This document shows, piece by piece, positions 24,789-33,936 of a stretch of 35,594 bases of DNA. Origin of the DNA: Promethearchaeota archaeon (GTDB taxonomy: Archaea; Asgardarchaeota; Lokiarchaeia; Sigyniarchaeales; SOKP01); contig JAGXOA010000217.1 in NCBI GenBank assembly GCA_019894715.1, positions 1 through 35,594 on the forward strand, written 5' to 3'. The notes beneath the pieces are model-generated. The model saw only the letters and a list, made by a program, of their open reading frames with translations, was not told where the DNA came from and did not search any database. A program made the translations under genes and the position numbers. The stretch's first letter is position 1, and the number at the start of each line of letters is the position of its first letter.

Positions 24789-25703
24789 ATGACTCAATTT
24801 TTTATTATTACTTCCTCAGAAGATAAAGCATCAATTAATATGAGAAATAACTTCATTAATTCTGATTCTTTTCAATTTAAAGACACAACCTATAGATGGG
24901 AAGATAATATAGTACAAAGATTAGAATCTTTTACAAACTCAAATAAAAAGAAATTAGATTTTTTAGAAAAGAATGAAATATTATTAGGTTTGACAGATAA
25001 ACACTTAATTTATCTAAATAATATTGATTTTGGGCAATACGAGATTAATCCTGATATTTTAATTTTTGCCAGTAGACATGCATCTAAAACAGAGAAACCT
25101 GCTTTTTTAATCCATACAACAGGAATATGGAATCAAAACATAGAATATGGAGGATCTCCAAGGGAACTATCATTCGCTAGTGCAATTATGGTAAAAGCAG
25201 GATATCTTTCAATTAATCAATGTGTGGAAAAATATGGTATGATAGAATTTTCTTCAGATATCGAAGTTTCTCACCATGGACCAACCAATCTTAATAAACC
25301 ATTAGTCTTTATTGAACTTGGAAGTAAATTAAAAGAATGGAACAATAATAATGCAGGAATTGTTATTGCATCTGCTATTATAAATTCTTTAATAAAATAT
25401 CAATCCCTAAAAGAAGATAATACTCTTAAAATAGGTGTAGGTTTTGGTGGAACACATTATGCACCTCAATTTCAAAGATTAGTCCTAAGGACAAATATTG
25501 CAATATCGCATATATGTCCAAAATATTATATTTCTTCTTTAGATAAGGAATTAATTAATCAAATGGTTAATAAATGCATAGAGAACATAGATTATTTTAT
25601 TTTAGATTGGAAAGGTATAAATTCAGAAGATAAAAAGCATCTTATTCCTATATTGGAGGAATATGATATTCCTATAAGAAAAGTAAAAGATTTTTATCAA
25701 TAA
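24789..25703 (+). CDS. dtdA: D-aminoacyl-tRNA deacylase (archaeal DtdA type)
   Basis: DtdA hydrolyses D-amino acids wrongly attached to tRNA; archaea and plants (GEK1) use this zinc-dependent form instead of bacterial DtdB. Family marks: ITSSEDKASINMRNN at the start, FASRHASKTEKPAFLIHTTG at about 90-110, SHHGPTNLNKPLVFIELGS near 160-180, and GVGFGGTHYAPQF near 217-229 with histidines suitable for metal binding. 304 residues is a little longer than the usual 270 or so. It sits alone between a REP-like hairpin and a convergent gene. Confidence 0.93.
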   Translation: MTQFFIITSSEDKASINMRNNFINSDSFQFKDTTYRWEDNIVQRLESFTNSNKKKLDFLEKNEILLGLTDKHLIYLNNIDFGQYEINPDILIFASRHASKTEKPAFLIHTTGIWNQNIEYGGSPRELSFASAIMVKAGYLSINQCVEKYGMIEFSSDIEVSHHGPTNLNKPLVFIELGSKLKEWNNNNAGIVIASAIINSLIKYQSLKEDNTLKIGVGFGGTHYAPQFQRLVLRTNIAISHICPKYYISSLDKELINQMVNKCIENIDYFILDWKGINSEDKKHLIPILEEYDIPIRKVKDFYQ

Positions 25704-25726
25704 AATATATTTTTGACTGATGATAT

Positions 25727-26596
25727 CTATGTTGATTCTTCTTTTAGTCTTTCATAATAATTTATTAAATTTTTAAAGACAAATTCAGTAGGACTAAATC
25801 CTTGAGTAGCTGATCTTAAAAGTATTTTTTGAAGAAAATCCCGATGTTCCAGATCCATACCAGGAGTGATATTTAATTCTCTAATATTATAAAAACTTCG
25901 CCAAAAGTTAGTAGGCCAAATAATCATTTGATAAATATCTTTATTATAGTTTTTCTCTCCTTCTTCACTTAATTTTATCTCTTTCACTAATTTATAAAAA
26001 ATCCCTTCATTTTGTTGTTTTATAGTTATAAATCCATCTGCTTCAACTTCCCTCATCACAACATGGATTTGATCGAGAGTTATTTCATTATTAAATATTT
26101 TATTCATATTATTAAGAATGCTTTTATCACTCTGACCCTTTAATTTTAGCAATATATAATTTCGAGCAATAACATTATATTTAAACGGAATAGTTTTATG
26201 ATCTAATTTGTTATATTGGATTAAATTTCCTAAAACTTCTTTTGCAGTTAGATATTTTACTTTTAATTGATCTTCTTCTGAAAATTGTTGCTTAAAAGTA
26301 TTATCATTGAAATATAAGTTGTATAGTGTTTCTATTAGTGTTTTTATAGAATAAAATCCATCAATAATAGCTTGGGATACACATTTCAGAGTATTGATTC
26401 TATAATCAATATCCTCCAAAAATTTCTCGTCTTCAACAGGAATAGCCCTAACCAGATATGGTTTAGTATTAATGGTGCTGAGAAAATCATTCCATTTATG
26501 TTGAAATCTAAAGGTTTGAGACTTTGATAAGCTTGATAGCTTTTTAACTATTTTAAGAAGTCTATTTAAAAATTCTTTTTTAGATAGTTCTGTCAT
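25727..26596 (-). CDS. Unrecognised helical protein with possible winged-helix region
   Basis: 289 residues, mainly helical and charged, no membrane segments or signal peptide. Residues about 145-215 (IARNYILLKLKGQSDKSILN, ITLDQIHVVMREVEADGFIT, YKLVKEIKLSEEGEKNY) have the helix-helix-wing layout of a winged helix-turn-helix. FWRSFYNIRELNITPGMDLE near 235-255 is a second compact block. No family recognised. It converges with dtdA across 23 bp. DNA binding is an inference from the wing-like region only. Confidence 0.7.
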   Translation of the reverse strand: MTELSKKEFLNRLLKIVKKLSSLSKSQTFRFQHKWNDFLSTINTKPYLVRAIPVEDEKFLEDIDYRINTLKCVSQAIIDGFYSIKTLIETLYNLYFNDNTFKQQFSEEDQLKVKYLTAKEVLGNLIQYNKLDHKTIPFKYNVIARNYILLKLKGQSDKSILNNMNKIFNNEITLDQIHVVMREVEADGFITIKQQNEGIFYKLVKEIKLSEEGEKNYNKDIYQMIIWPTNFWRSFYNIRELNITPGMDLEHRDFLQKILLRSATQGFSPTEFVFKNLINYYERLKEEST

Positions 26597-26711
26597 ATAA
26601 TGAGAACCTAAAATTAAATTTATGATTATAAAATAATATAATTTTAATAAATATTAATTTAGTTATTAATTTTTTAATTTAATAATATAAAACAAGGAAG
26701 AAGTTGAAGAG

Positions 26712-27902
26712 TTATGTAAGTTTTTCTATTACACTAAGTACCTTTTCAACTTGAATATCATTTATTACCAAAGGAGGTAATATTCTTATGGTTGATAATC
26801 CAGAATTTAATAATAATAAAAACATCTCTTGAGCTTTTTTTATTAAATCTTTAACTTTAATTCGATAATCTACACCAATCATTAATCCTTTACCTCGAAC
26901 TTCTCGGATAAGTTTTTTATCATCTTTAGCTAGTTCCTTTAAAAATTCTAACATTTTATTACCTTGCTTTGCTGAATTTTCTACTAGATTTTCTTGTTCA
27001 ATTATTTCAATTGTAGCATTTGCAGCCGCACATACAAGGGGATTTCCTCCAAATGTTGTAAAATGTTCACCGATTTGCATTTTATTGAATAATTCTTCTG
27101 AAGAAATAGTTGCACCCATAGGTAGACCTCCTGCAATTGCTTTTGCCATACAAACAATATCTGGGACAATATTATAATGTTCAAAAGCAAATAATTTACC
27201 AGTTCTTCCAAAACCTGTTTGAACTTCATCATCGATCAAAATGAGTTTTTTTTCAACACATAATTCCTTCAATTCCCTTGCAAAATCGTAAGGTGCAGGA
27301 AATACACCACTTTCTCCTTGTACTAATTCAATAATAACTGCTATTGTGTTTTCATTTATTAATTTCTTAACAGATTCTATATCACCAAATGAAGCAAATT
27401 TGACATTTGTTGTCAACCAAGGTAGAAAAGGTTTTCGATATCTCATATTAAATGTCAAATTTAAAGCTCCTAAAGATCTACCATGGAAAGCTTTCTTAAA
27501 AGCAATTATTTCTGGTTTTTTTTTATCTCTATTTACCGCTAAAGCTAATTTTATTGCTGCTTCTATTGACTCCGTTCCACTATTAGAGAGAAATGTTTGA
27601 TTTAGAGATCTTGGAGTAATTTCAGATAATTTTTTTAGTAATTTATATCTTACTTCATTAGGATATCCCGGAGGAATCATAACTAAATCATCCAATTGCT
27701 TTTTTATAATTTCAATATATTTTGGATGAGAATGACCAATATTTAGAACTGCATGTCCCGTTTCACAATCAATATATTCATTTCCTTTATCGTCATATAA
27801 GATTGAGCCCTTACCTTTTATAATAATAAAATCTTTTTTTTGAAATAACTTGGAATGATAAAATTGTTCAGAATTTATACTGTAAGAGTTATTTTTTGAC
27901 AT
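26712..27902 (-). CDS. Class III PLP-dependent aminotransferase (ArgD/LysJ/GABA-transaminase-like)
   Basis: Fold-type I aminotransferase moving an omega-amino group to 2-oxoglutarate. Motifs: SNSGTESIEAAIKLA, AFHGRSLGAL, the cofactor-binding LIDDEVQTGFGRTG, the PLP-lysine segment MAKAIAGGLPMGA, and FTTFGGNPL. The ORF track begins at 27959, but the better start is the ATG at 27902 (MSKNNSYS), giving 396 residues and removing a run that lies over the divergent gene's promoter. Substrate cannot be read reliably: acetylornithine, LysW-linked lysine intermediates, ornithine or 4-aminobutyrate are all possible. No other arginine or lysine synthesis genes lie in the window. Confidence 0.88.
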   Translation of the reverse strand: MSKNNSYSINSEQFYHSKLFQKKDFIIIKGKGSILYDDKGNEYIDCETGHAVLNIGHSHPKYIEIIKKQLDDLVMIPPGYPNEVRYKLLKKLSEITPRSLNQTFLSNSGTESIEAAIKLALAVNRDKKKPEIIAFKKAFHGRSLGALNLTFNMRYRKPFLPWLTTNVKFASFGDIESVKKLINENTIAVIIELVQGESGVFPAPYDFARELKELCVEKKLILIDDEVQTGFGRTGKLFAFEHYNIVPDIVCMAKAIAGGLPMGATISSEELFNKMQIGEHFTTFGGNPLVCAAANATIEIIEQENLVENSAKQGNKMLEFLKELAKDDKKLIREVRGKGLMIGVDYRIKVKDLIKKAQEMFLLLLNSGLSTIRILPPLVINDIQVEKVLSVIEKLT

Positions 27903-27942
27903 AATGTTAATTTTACCTTTAATGTTATAATTGATAATACTA

Positions 27943-27982
27943 AAAATATATAAATCCATTAATTCTTATTGCTTTTTATATA
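27943..27982. promoter_or_regulatory. Divergent promoter region between aminotransferase and SIS gene
   Basis: Plus strand: TTTTTATATA at 27973-27982 lies about 22-27 nt before the ATG at 28000, matching leaderless transcription of the SIS gene. Minus strand: a TTTATATAT element at about 27946-27954 could drive the aminotransferase with a leader near 20 nt. Confidence 0.4.
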
Positions 27983-27999
27983 ACCTTTTGGATAAAAAT

Positions 28000-29109
28000 A
28001 TGAATGCTAATAATTTAGAATTAAAGAAACATGGAATAATTACCGAAAATGAGATTTATGAGATTCCTCAAACATTAAATAATATTATCAAGAATAAGCA
28101 AGAAATTATTAAAATCGCGCAAGAAATTGTTTCAAGAAGAATAAAACATATTTATATAATAGGTGCAGGGAGCTCATATCATGCGGGATTTGCTATGTCC
28201 TATATGTTTAATAGAATTACTAAAATTCCAACTTTTTGTGAATTTTCTATGGAATTTCAATATAAAATTCAACCAATTTTAAAAAAAGATGATTGCATTA
28301 TAGGAATGTCCCAGAGTGGAGAAACTCAAGATACTATCGAATCTATTATAATAGCAAAGGATAAAAAAGATTGTTTAACAATAGGGATTACAAATAATAA
28401 TATTTCAGTATTAGCTAAAAGTAGTGATTATAGTTTATCACTATATTGTAGAGAAGAAAAAAGCATTTTAGCCACTAAAACCTATATTAATCAACTTGCA
28501 GTATTATCCATCCTTGCATTAGAGATAGCTAAGGAAAGAAAAACAATAGAATTAGTTGAATATAATAAGATGTTTTCAGAACTAGATAAAATTCCAGAAT
28601 TAATAAGAGAATCAATACCTTCCTTACATAATATTATTAAATTATATTCACACTATTTCAAATTTGCAGAATTTTGTTTTATATTAGGAAGTGGCCCAGA
28701 TTATGCTACTGCGATGGAAGCTTCATTAAAATTAAAAGAAGGAGCACGAATTTTTGGACAAGCATATTCTACAGCAGAATTTCCTCACGGCCCAATAACT
28801 CTCGCAGATTCAAGGACATGGATTTTAGCCCTTATACCCCATGAAGATGATAAGAGAAAGAGAATATTGATTAGTCTTTTAGAGAGAATCAAAGAGAGAA
28901 AAGCTACAATTCTAGGTGTTTATGAAACGGGGGAAAAGGGAGTTATTCCTGGGCCTATAGATATAGCAATTCAAATTCCTAATACTATCATGGATTTCCA
29001 ACCTCTAATAATGATATTAGCTGTACAGCTTTTAACTTTAGAAATCTCCAGAATTAAAGGAATTGATTGTGATACTCCAAAATTTTTAACAAAAGTGAGC
29101 AGAATATAA
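28000..29109 (+). CDS. SIS-domain aldose-ketose isomerase (GlmS isomerase-half-like)
   Basis: Two sugar isomerase (SIS) domains: the first with IGAGSSYHAGFAMSYM near 50-65, GMSQSGETQDTIES near 100-113 and a SILATKTYINQL block; the second with LGSGPDYATAMEASLKLKEG near 227-246 and STAEFPHGPITL. This is the isomerase half of glucosamine-6-phosphate synthase. The N-terminal glutaminase domain is missing, so the enzyme would use free ammonia or act as a deaminase/isomerase (GlmD/AgaS-like). The track's start at 27931 lies in the promoter; ATG 28000 (MNANNLELK) gives 369 residues, and a TATA box at leaderless spacing supports it. AEFPHGP is the usual family motif near the active site. Confidence 0.88.
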   Translation: MNANNLELKKHGIITENEIYEIPQTLNNIIKNKQEIIKIAQEIVSRRIKHIYIIGAGSSYHAGFAMSYMFNRITKIPTFCEFSMEFQYKIQPILKKDDCIIGMSQSGETQDTIESIIIAKDKKDCLTIGITNNNISVLAKSSDYSLSLYCREEKSILATKTYINQLAVLSILALEIAKERKTIELVEYNKMFSELDKIPELIRESIPSLHNIIKLYSHYFKFAEFCFILGSGPDYATAMEASLKLKEGARIFGQAYSTAEFPHGPITLADSRTWILALIPHEDDKRKRILISLLERIKERKATILGVYETGEKGVIPGPIDIAIQIPNTIMDFQPLIMILAVQLLTLEISRIKGIDCDTPKFLTKVSRI

Positions 29110-29144
29110 AGAATACTATAAATTTAAGCGATCTTTTATATTAT

Positions 29145-29155
29145 TAAATATATAT
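29145..29155 (+). promoter_or_regulatory. Possible TATA box for VOC gene
   Basis: AAATATATATT is about 20-25 nt before the TTG at 29172, close to leaderless spacing. Confidence 0.3.
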
Positions 29156-29171
29156 TAAGCAGATTAATACC

Positions 29172-29570
29172 TTGAATAACGAAATTAAAATGCAATTGGA
29201 TCATTTTGCTATTTGTGCAAATTCAGAAGAAGATAGTGATCTTTTTTTCACTAATTTATTAGGTTTAAAGAAAGTACGAAATTTTATTGTTTCTTCAGAA
29301 TTAATGAAAGAATTTTTTGGAATTGAAAAAGAACAAAAAATTCTTAGATATGAAAATGATAATATAGCTGCTGAAGTATTTATAACTGATGATAAGAGTA
29401 ATTCTAAAGATTCCTTTACACACCAATGTTTAATTGTAAATGAAAGAGATGATTTCCTAAATAGAGCAATTACATTAGGATATAAAGTTACTAAGGTATC
29501 TAGAGAAGAAAAAGATTCATACTATCTTTTTATAAGAGATCATTATGGAAATACATATGAAATCAAATGA
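29172..29570 (+). CDS. Glyoxalase/VOC-superfamily protein
   Basis: 132 residues with the paired beta-alpha-beta-beta-beta pattern of the vicinal oxygen chelate fold: LDHFAICANSEEDSDLFFTN, LLGLKKVRNF, then AAEVFITDD, HQCLIVNERDDFLNRAITLG, and the closing YYLFIRDHYGNTYEI. Possible metal ligands are H11 and H89 with the glutamate of YEI, as in type I VOC enzymes. The start is TTG 29172. Substrate unknown: glyoxalase I, methylmalonyl-CoA epimerase and dioxygenase relatives share the fold. It follows the SIS gene by 62 bp. Confidence 0.78.
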   Translation: MNNEIKMQLDHFAICANSEEDSDLFFTNLLGLKKVRNFIVSSELMKEFFGIEKEQKILRYENDNIAAEVFITDDKSNSKDSFTHQCLIVNERDDFLNRAITLGYKVTKVSREEKDSYYLFIRDHYGNTYEIK

Positions 29571-29671
29571 TCCTTTTGGAAAGATAACAAATCTTTTATA
29601 AGACATTATTTTTATATTTATTTATAGTAGAGACAATTTTGTGTTTTTAAATCCAAGGGGATAGAAAAAAT

Positions 29672-30466
29672 ATGTCTAGTATATACAAATATAAGGTTTT
29701 AATAGGAGGTTTACAAACGCTTGATAATATCCCGTTTCTTAACAATACTGACATGGAAAAGCGTGATTTTCTCCACATCGGCATCTCAATTAAACCAGTT
29801 GAATGTTTGACTAACCATTGTGACTCTTATCTCTTTATCTTTTGGTCCCTTAGTCGAGCTAAAAAGTTTGAATTTATGAATTCATCTTTTTGTTATGGAG
29901 CTCGTGGTGCTATACTATGCCTTGATAAATCAGATTTAACATCACTAAAAGATGTTAATTATTGGATAGATACAATTAAATCAACTATAAAAGACATACC
30001 AATAATAATTGTAATTTATCAATCAAATCCTAAAAAAAAAGAAGTTTCAGAAGATAATATAAATAAAATCTTAAAAAATAAAGAATTAAAACATTTTACT
30101 TTACGTTCTCCTAATAGAGAGATGAATCATATCAAGAAATGTGAATTTTTTAAATTCTTAGTTTTAAAATTAAATTATGATTCTCCCATTTACCTTGAGG
30201 ATTTTTCTATAATTTTTCCAACTGAAGAAAAGAAATTTCAGCAATTCTCAAACTCTTATATACTGTGTCCAATATGTAAAAATAAAAATCATATTCATAA
30301 CTTAAAGGAATTTTATTACAGTAAAAACCCAACACTTTTAAAGATAAGAGAAAAATTTTTTAAAATTCAAAATAGGAAAAACGATACCAATAATGATATT
30401 TCTAATAGAATTACATTTGGGATTTTATGCTGTAGTTGTTATAAGAAATATTATAAAAAGAGCTAG
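29672..30466 (+). CDS. Rab-like pseudo-GTPase with C-terminal zinc-binding region
   Basis: The first 165 residues follow a Ras/Rab small GTPase along its length. YKYKVLIGG takes the place of beta1; HIGISIKPVE matches the switch I TIGVDFK pattern; YLFIFWSLSRAKKFEFMNSS and CYGARGAILCLDKSD align with LQIWDTAGQERF and YYRGA-GAILVYD. VNYWIDTIKSTIKDIPIIIV matches the helix and strand before NKxD. Yet the P-loop GxxxxGKS is absent (GGLQTLDN), the DTAGQ becomes SLSRA, and NKxD is YQSN, so GTP binding and hydrolysis are not expected. Residues 199-202 (CPIC) and about 254-258 (CCSC) suggest an added zinc site. It is likely a scaffold or regulatory decoy. The alignment was made by eye. Confidence 0.6.
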   Translation: MSSIYKYKVLIGGLQTLDNIPFLNNTDMEKRDFLHIGISIKPVECLTNHCDSYLFIFWSLSRAKKFEFMNSSFCYGARGAILCLDKSDLTSLKDVNYWIDTIKSTIKDIPIIIVIYQSNPKKKEVSEDNINKILKNKELKHFTLRSPNREMNHIKKCEFFKFLVLKLNYDSPIYLEDFSIIFPTEEKKFQQFSNSYILCPICKNKNHIHNLKEFYYSKNPTLLKIREKFFKIQNRKNDTNNDISNRITFGILCCSCYKKYYKKS

Positions 30467-30480
30467 TTCTAAAAAAGTTA

Positions 30481-30897
30481 TTAATCTATGAATCCTGCCT
30501 CTTTTAAAATCTTTTTATGATCAAAGGCCAAATCTATCGTTGATAATTTGTTTAAAGGGATTAATTCTATATGACTAGCATCATCTAAACCTTTAGGTTT
30601 GTCAATATAATTTTTTGGTTCACATAAGTAAGTTATAGATACAGTATGACCTCTTGGATCTCTATTTGGATCTGAAAAGACCCCAATTAGTTCTATAACT
30701 TTTATTGCTATATTGGTCTCTTCTTTTGCCTCCCTAATGCAAGCTTTTTCTAAAGTTTCACCAACATCTACAAAACCTCCAGGTAAAGCATATTCTCCTT
30801 TAAAGGGGGGGTTTCTTCTTCGAATTAGAACGATATAATTATCTTTATATAAGATGATTGCATCAACTGCTATTATAGGGGTAATTGGTTTTGTCAT
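30481..30897 (-). CDS. Nudix hydrolase (ADP-ribose pyrophosphatase-like)
   Basis: 138 residues with a perfect Nudix box, GFVDVGETLEKACIREAKEE (G-x5-E-x7-RE-x2-EE). The preceding ALPGGF and IAVDAIILYKDNYIVLIRRR strands are typical of small ADP-ribose or NADH pyrophosphatases. FSDPNRDPRGHTVSITYLC fits the archaeal ADP-ribose pyrophosphatase group. The ATG is one base after the alaS stop, so it is co-transcribed with and probably coupled to alaS. Exact substrate unproven. Confidence 0.92.
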   Translation of the reverse strand: MTKPITPIIAVDAIILYKDNYIVLIRRRNPPFKGEYALPGGFVDVGETLEKACIREAKEETNIAIKVIELIGVFSDPNRDPRGHTVSITYLCEPKNYIDKPKGLDDASHIELIPLNKLSTIDLAFDHKKILKEAGFID

Positions 30898-30898
30898 A

Positions 30899-33853
30899 TT
30901 AGATGAATATTTTTTTTTTTAGATATGTAATAATAACTTCAGTACTTAAATTTATTTTAGGGATATATCCTTGACCAAAATCTTTAGTACCTCCCCCTTT
31001 ACCATTATAATTATCTACACAATTTTTTATAAGATTTCCAAGATTTAAATTCGATTTTTCTTTTGGTTCAGGTCCCATCATCCCCATAATGAGGAATCCA
31101 TTTTCAATTTGATTTATCATAATTGAAATTAAATTTGGTTCGATTTTTAGGATATTTTGGTTAATATTTTTTAGATCATCTTGGGAGAGTTGTTCAAATG
31201 AGCTGATAATTAGTTTATAACCTTCATATTCTTCTGCTTTAGATATAAGTATTCTTAAATGATCTTCACTAAGTATATGTCCAATTTCTTTCAGTTTTCC
31301 TTTTAATTTATCCCATTCAGTATATAATTTTGTTATTTTCTTAATTAAACCATCATAGTTTACTCCTAAAAGTTCAGAAAGGTTTGTTAAGATATTTCCA
31401 TCAAATTTATTTTGAGAATTTAGAAATAGATCATCATCATTAATTTTTCCGGAAGTTAAGGATTTTTTAGCATTTTTCCATTTTGTTAATAATTCTGAAA
31501 CCCTACCTACAATTATTTCAGAATTAATATTTAATAATACTCCAATATCATTAATTATTTTTTCTTTTTTCATTTTTATTTGTTCTGATGCATTTCCTGC
31601 TGTAAAGATCAGTCTAACAACTCCGTCTTGGATTTTTTGTGATTTTATAATCCGAATTTTTCCTGTTTCTTTTGTATTATTAAGATGAGTACCACCACAC
31701 GCTTCAACATCAATACCAGGGATTTCAACAATCCTTATTTCTTTTCCAGGGACTGCGCCTCCTTGATATATTTCCATCCCATATTCATATTCTGCTTCAG
31801 AGCGTGGTACGAATTTAAGATTTAAATCAATACCTAATTTTACAATTTCATTTGCTTTTTCTTCAATTCTCTTTAATTGTTTGTTATTGAGTTGTTCATA
31901 GTGAGTAATATCTAAATGAGAATTTTTTAGAGTTTTTTTAGCACCTGCTTGATTTATATGATTGCCTAGTATTTTACGTGCTGCTGCATTTACGATATGT
32001 GTTGCAGTATGATGTTGCGATAGTTGTTTTCGCCATGATTTATCAATTTCAACAATGACCGTATCACCTTCCTTAAATTCGGGATTTTCATATAACATAT
32101 GAATAACATGATTTCCTTGTTTGAACACTTCATCAAATTTTTGATTATTGATTATTCCAATATCATGTAATTGTCCACCAGATGTAGGATAAGCAACAGA
32201 TTTATCTAAAATAACCTTTTTATTTATTATTTTTAGGACTTTCGCTTTATTTTTAATATTTGTGTAGTCAGAATAAAACAAGGGAGTTGTTTCTGGAATT
32301 CCTGTTAAATCTAACTCTACTTTTTTTTTTGTTGCATGTTCTTGTTCTTGCTTTTCATGTCTTTCTAAAACAAGATTGTAAAAATTATCTGGTATTTCAA
32401 TATTTATATTATATTTTCTGGCAGCATCTTTTACCATATCAGGACTAATTCCATTTGAATCATACATTTCGATCAATAGTTCAGTATTGATTTCTTCTTT
32501 TTTCAAAACTCTATCTAGAATTTTAGTAGCTTTCTCTTTTGTAGTACGATATTTTTGTTTCTCTACATTAAGTATTTCTCTAATTTCATCTAAATTATTA
32601 GATAATTCTGGAAACATTTCCTTTAATTCTTCAGCATGCCATTCACAGACATCAGCAATATCAATATCCCACTTAAATTTATCAATAAATCCAATCGCTC
32701 TCCTAAAAATAACCCTTAGATTATATCCACCACCAACATTTGAAGGAAGTTTTCCATCATGAATAGCAAATAAGAGACATCTAGCGTGTTCAGCAATAGA
32801 ATAAAGACCAGTCATCGGAAGAATTTTATTTTTTAGTATATTAATTGGCATTTTTAGTTCATCTGCTACACGTTGCCATGCCATATCCATATCATCTACC
32901 TCATCTGCATTAAGATACGCAGAATATCTAGAGAATTTGTTGTATAAGTCTAAATCCAAATTAATTTGAGTATTTTTCCTTAATTTTGATAATACTTGGG
33001 GAAAAATTGCCTCATACATATTAGGAGTCCCTTGTGAAATCCAAGCCACTCTTTCTTGTCCTAATCCCATATCAAGAACTTTTAATTTAAGTTCTCTAGG
33101 GCCTTGAGATGTTTGCTCAAACATAGTGTATACTTGATTAAAAAGCTCAACACCTCGACTAAAAAACTCTAAACTACAACCAAAGGAACCTCCTCCTGCC
33201 CATGAATCTTCATGAATAGTTATTTCCTTTTTAGATAACCCAATTCCTTCTGTAATGAAATCATGCATATCCATAAAAAGTTCTCCTTGATTCCATTCAT
33301 TTGGGGGCATAAAAGTATGTTGTCCTATCATTACAAAGCCTGTATTATGCGAAGAGGACAAACCTACATTCCCGACATCATTAAATCTTAAACAAAATTG
33401 AGGAATTATCAATTTCCTTGCTGGAGGTTCCATCTCACCAGTAATTACATATGGTTGAAATGCCGATATAGACGCAATTGTGAATTCAGACGTAGGATTC
33501 CAACGTGCGACACATGGATATCTCTTGATTGGAGTATATCCTCTTGGTTCTAAAATCTCTACAATTTTCTTCCATACTCCTATATAAGATAGTTTTATTT
33601 TAGAAGGATTATTAATGACAACTTGAAATCCTCCTGAACACATTGGATCTCCACATACCTTACGATCAGTATGAATCGTCCAAAAATGAGTTCCACAAGA
33701 AACACATTCTTTTCTCATATATCCTAATTCTTTGAGCTCTTTTGTAGGAAAATATTTATCAGGTTCAATAGAGGCAATTTTTTTAAAAGCTTTTTTAAGT
33801 TCTTTATCAGTCCTACAATCTTTAAGTTGAGTTATATGTTGATTAGAGAGCAT
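30899..33853 (-). CDS. alaS: Alanyl-tRNA synthetase (archaeal type)
   Basis: Charges tRNA-Ala with alanine. The N-terminus has the archaeal zinc element ECVSCGTHFWTIHTDRKVCG (about 50-70), followed by the class II core (RYPCVARWNPTSEFTIASIS, SSSHNTGFVMIGQHTFMPP, DMGLGQERVAWISQG). The editing domain has HHTATHIVNAAA near 613 and CGGTHLNNT near 720, which together bind zinc and clear Ser/Gly-tRNA-Ala. A C-terminal domain ending GGGTKDFGQGYIP closes the 984-residue protein, somewhat longer than typical. An upstream TATA-like TTATATTTA near 33920-33930 fits a promoter between it and the palindrome at 33937. Confidence 0.97.
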   Translation of the reverse strand: MLSNQHITQLKDCRTDKELKKAFKKIASIEPDKYFPTKELKELGYMRKECVSCGTHFWTIHTDRKVCGDPMCSGGFQVVINNPSKIKLSYIGVWKKIVEILEPRGYTPIKRYPCVARWNPTSEFTIASISAFQPYVITGEMEPPARKLIIPQFCLRFNDVGNVGLSSSHNTGFVMIGQHTFMPPNEWNQGELFMDMHDFITEGIGLSKKEITIHEDSWAGGGSFGCSLEFFSRGVELFNQVYTMFEQTSQGPRELKLKVLDMGLGQERVAWISQGTPNMYEAIFPQVLSKLRKNTQINLDLDLYNKFSRYSAYLNADEVDDMDMAWQRVADELKMPINILKNKILPMTGLYSIAEHARCLLFAIHDGKLPSNVGGGYNLRVIFRRAIGFIDKFKWDIDIADVCEWHAEELKEMFPELSNNLDEIREILNVEKQKYRTTKEKATKILDRVLKKEEINTELLIEMYDSNGISPDMVKDAARKYNINIEIPDNFYNLVLERHEKQEQEHATKKKVELDLTGIPETTPLFYSDYTNIKNKAKVLKIINKKVILDKSVAYPTSGGQLHDIGIINNQKFDEVFKQGNHVIHMLYENPEFKEGDTVIVEIDKSWRKQLSQHHTATHIVNAAARKILGNHINQAGAKKTLKNSHLDITHYEQLNNKQLKRIEEKANEIVKLGIDLNLKFVPRSEAEYEYGMEIYQGGAVPGKEIRIVEIPGIDVEACGGTHLNNTKETGKIRIIKSQKIQDGVVRLIFTAGNASEQIKMKKEKIINDIGVLLNINSEIIVGRVSELLTKWKNAKKSLTSGKINDDDLFLNSQNKFDGNILTNLSELLGVNYDGLIKKITKLYTEWDKLKGKLKEIGHILSEDHLRILISKAEEYEGYKLIISSFEQLSQDDLKNINQNILKIEPNLISIMINQIENGFLIMGMMGPEPKEKSNLNLGNLIKNCVDNYNGKGGGTKDFGQGYIPKINLSTEVIITYLKKKIFI

Positions 33854-33936
33854 AATGTTTTGACTACTGCTACAATTAATTAATAAAGAAGTTAATGTAT
33901 CTTATCCTAAAATTATTTTGATTTTAAATATAATCG

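Noticed and set aside
27002-27232. Minus-strand 76-aa ORF inside the aminotransferase gene
   Set aside because: Out-of-frame shadow; the aminotransferase frame carries all the motifs.
27903-27999. Upstream start codons for both divergent genes (27959 minus, 27931 plus)
   Set aside because: The two extensions overlap each other and cover the TATA elements; internal ATGs at 27902 and 28000 give normal family N-termini.
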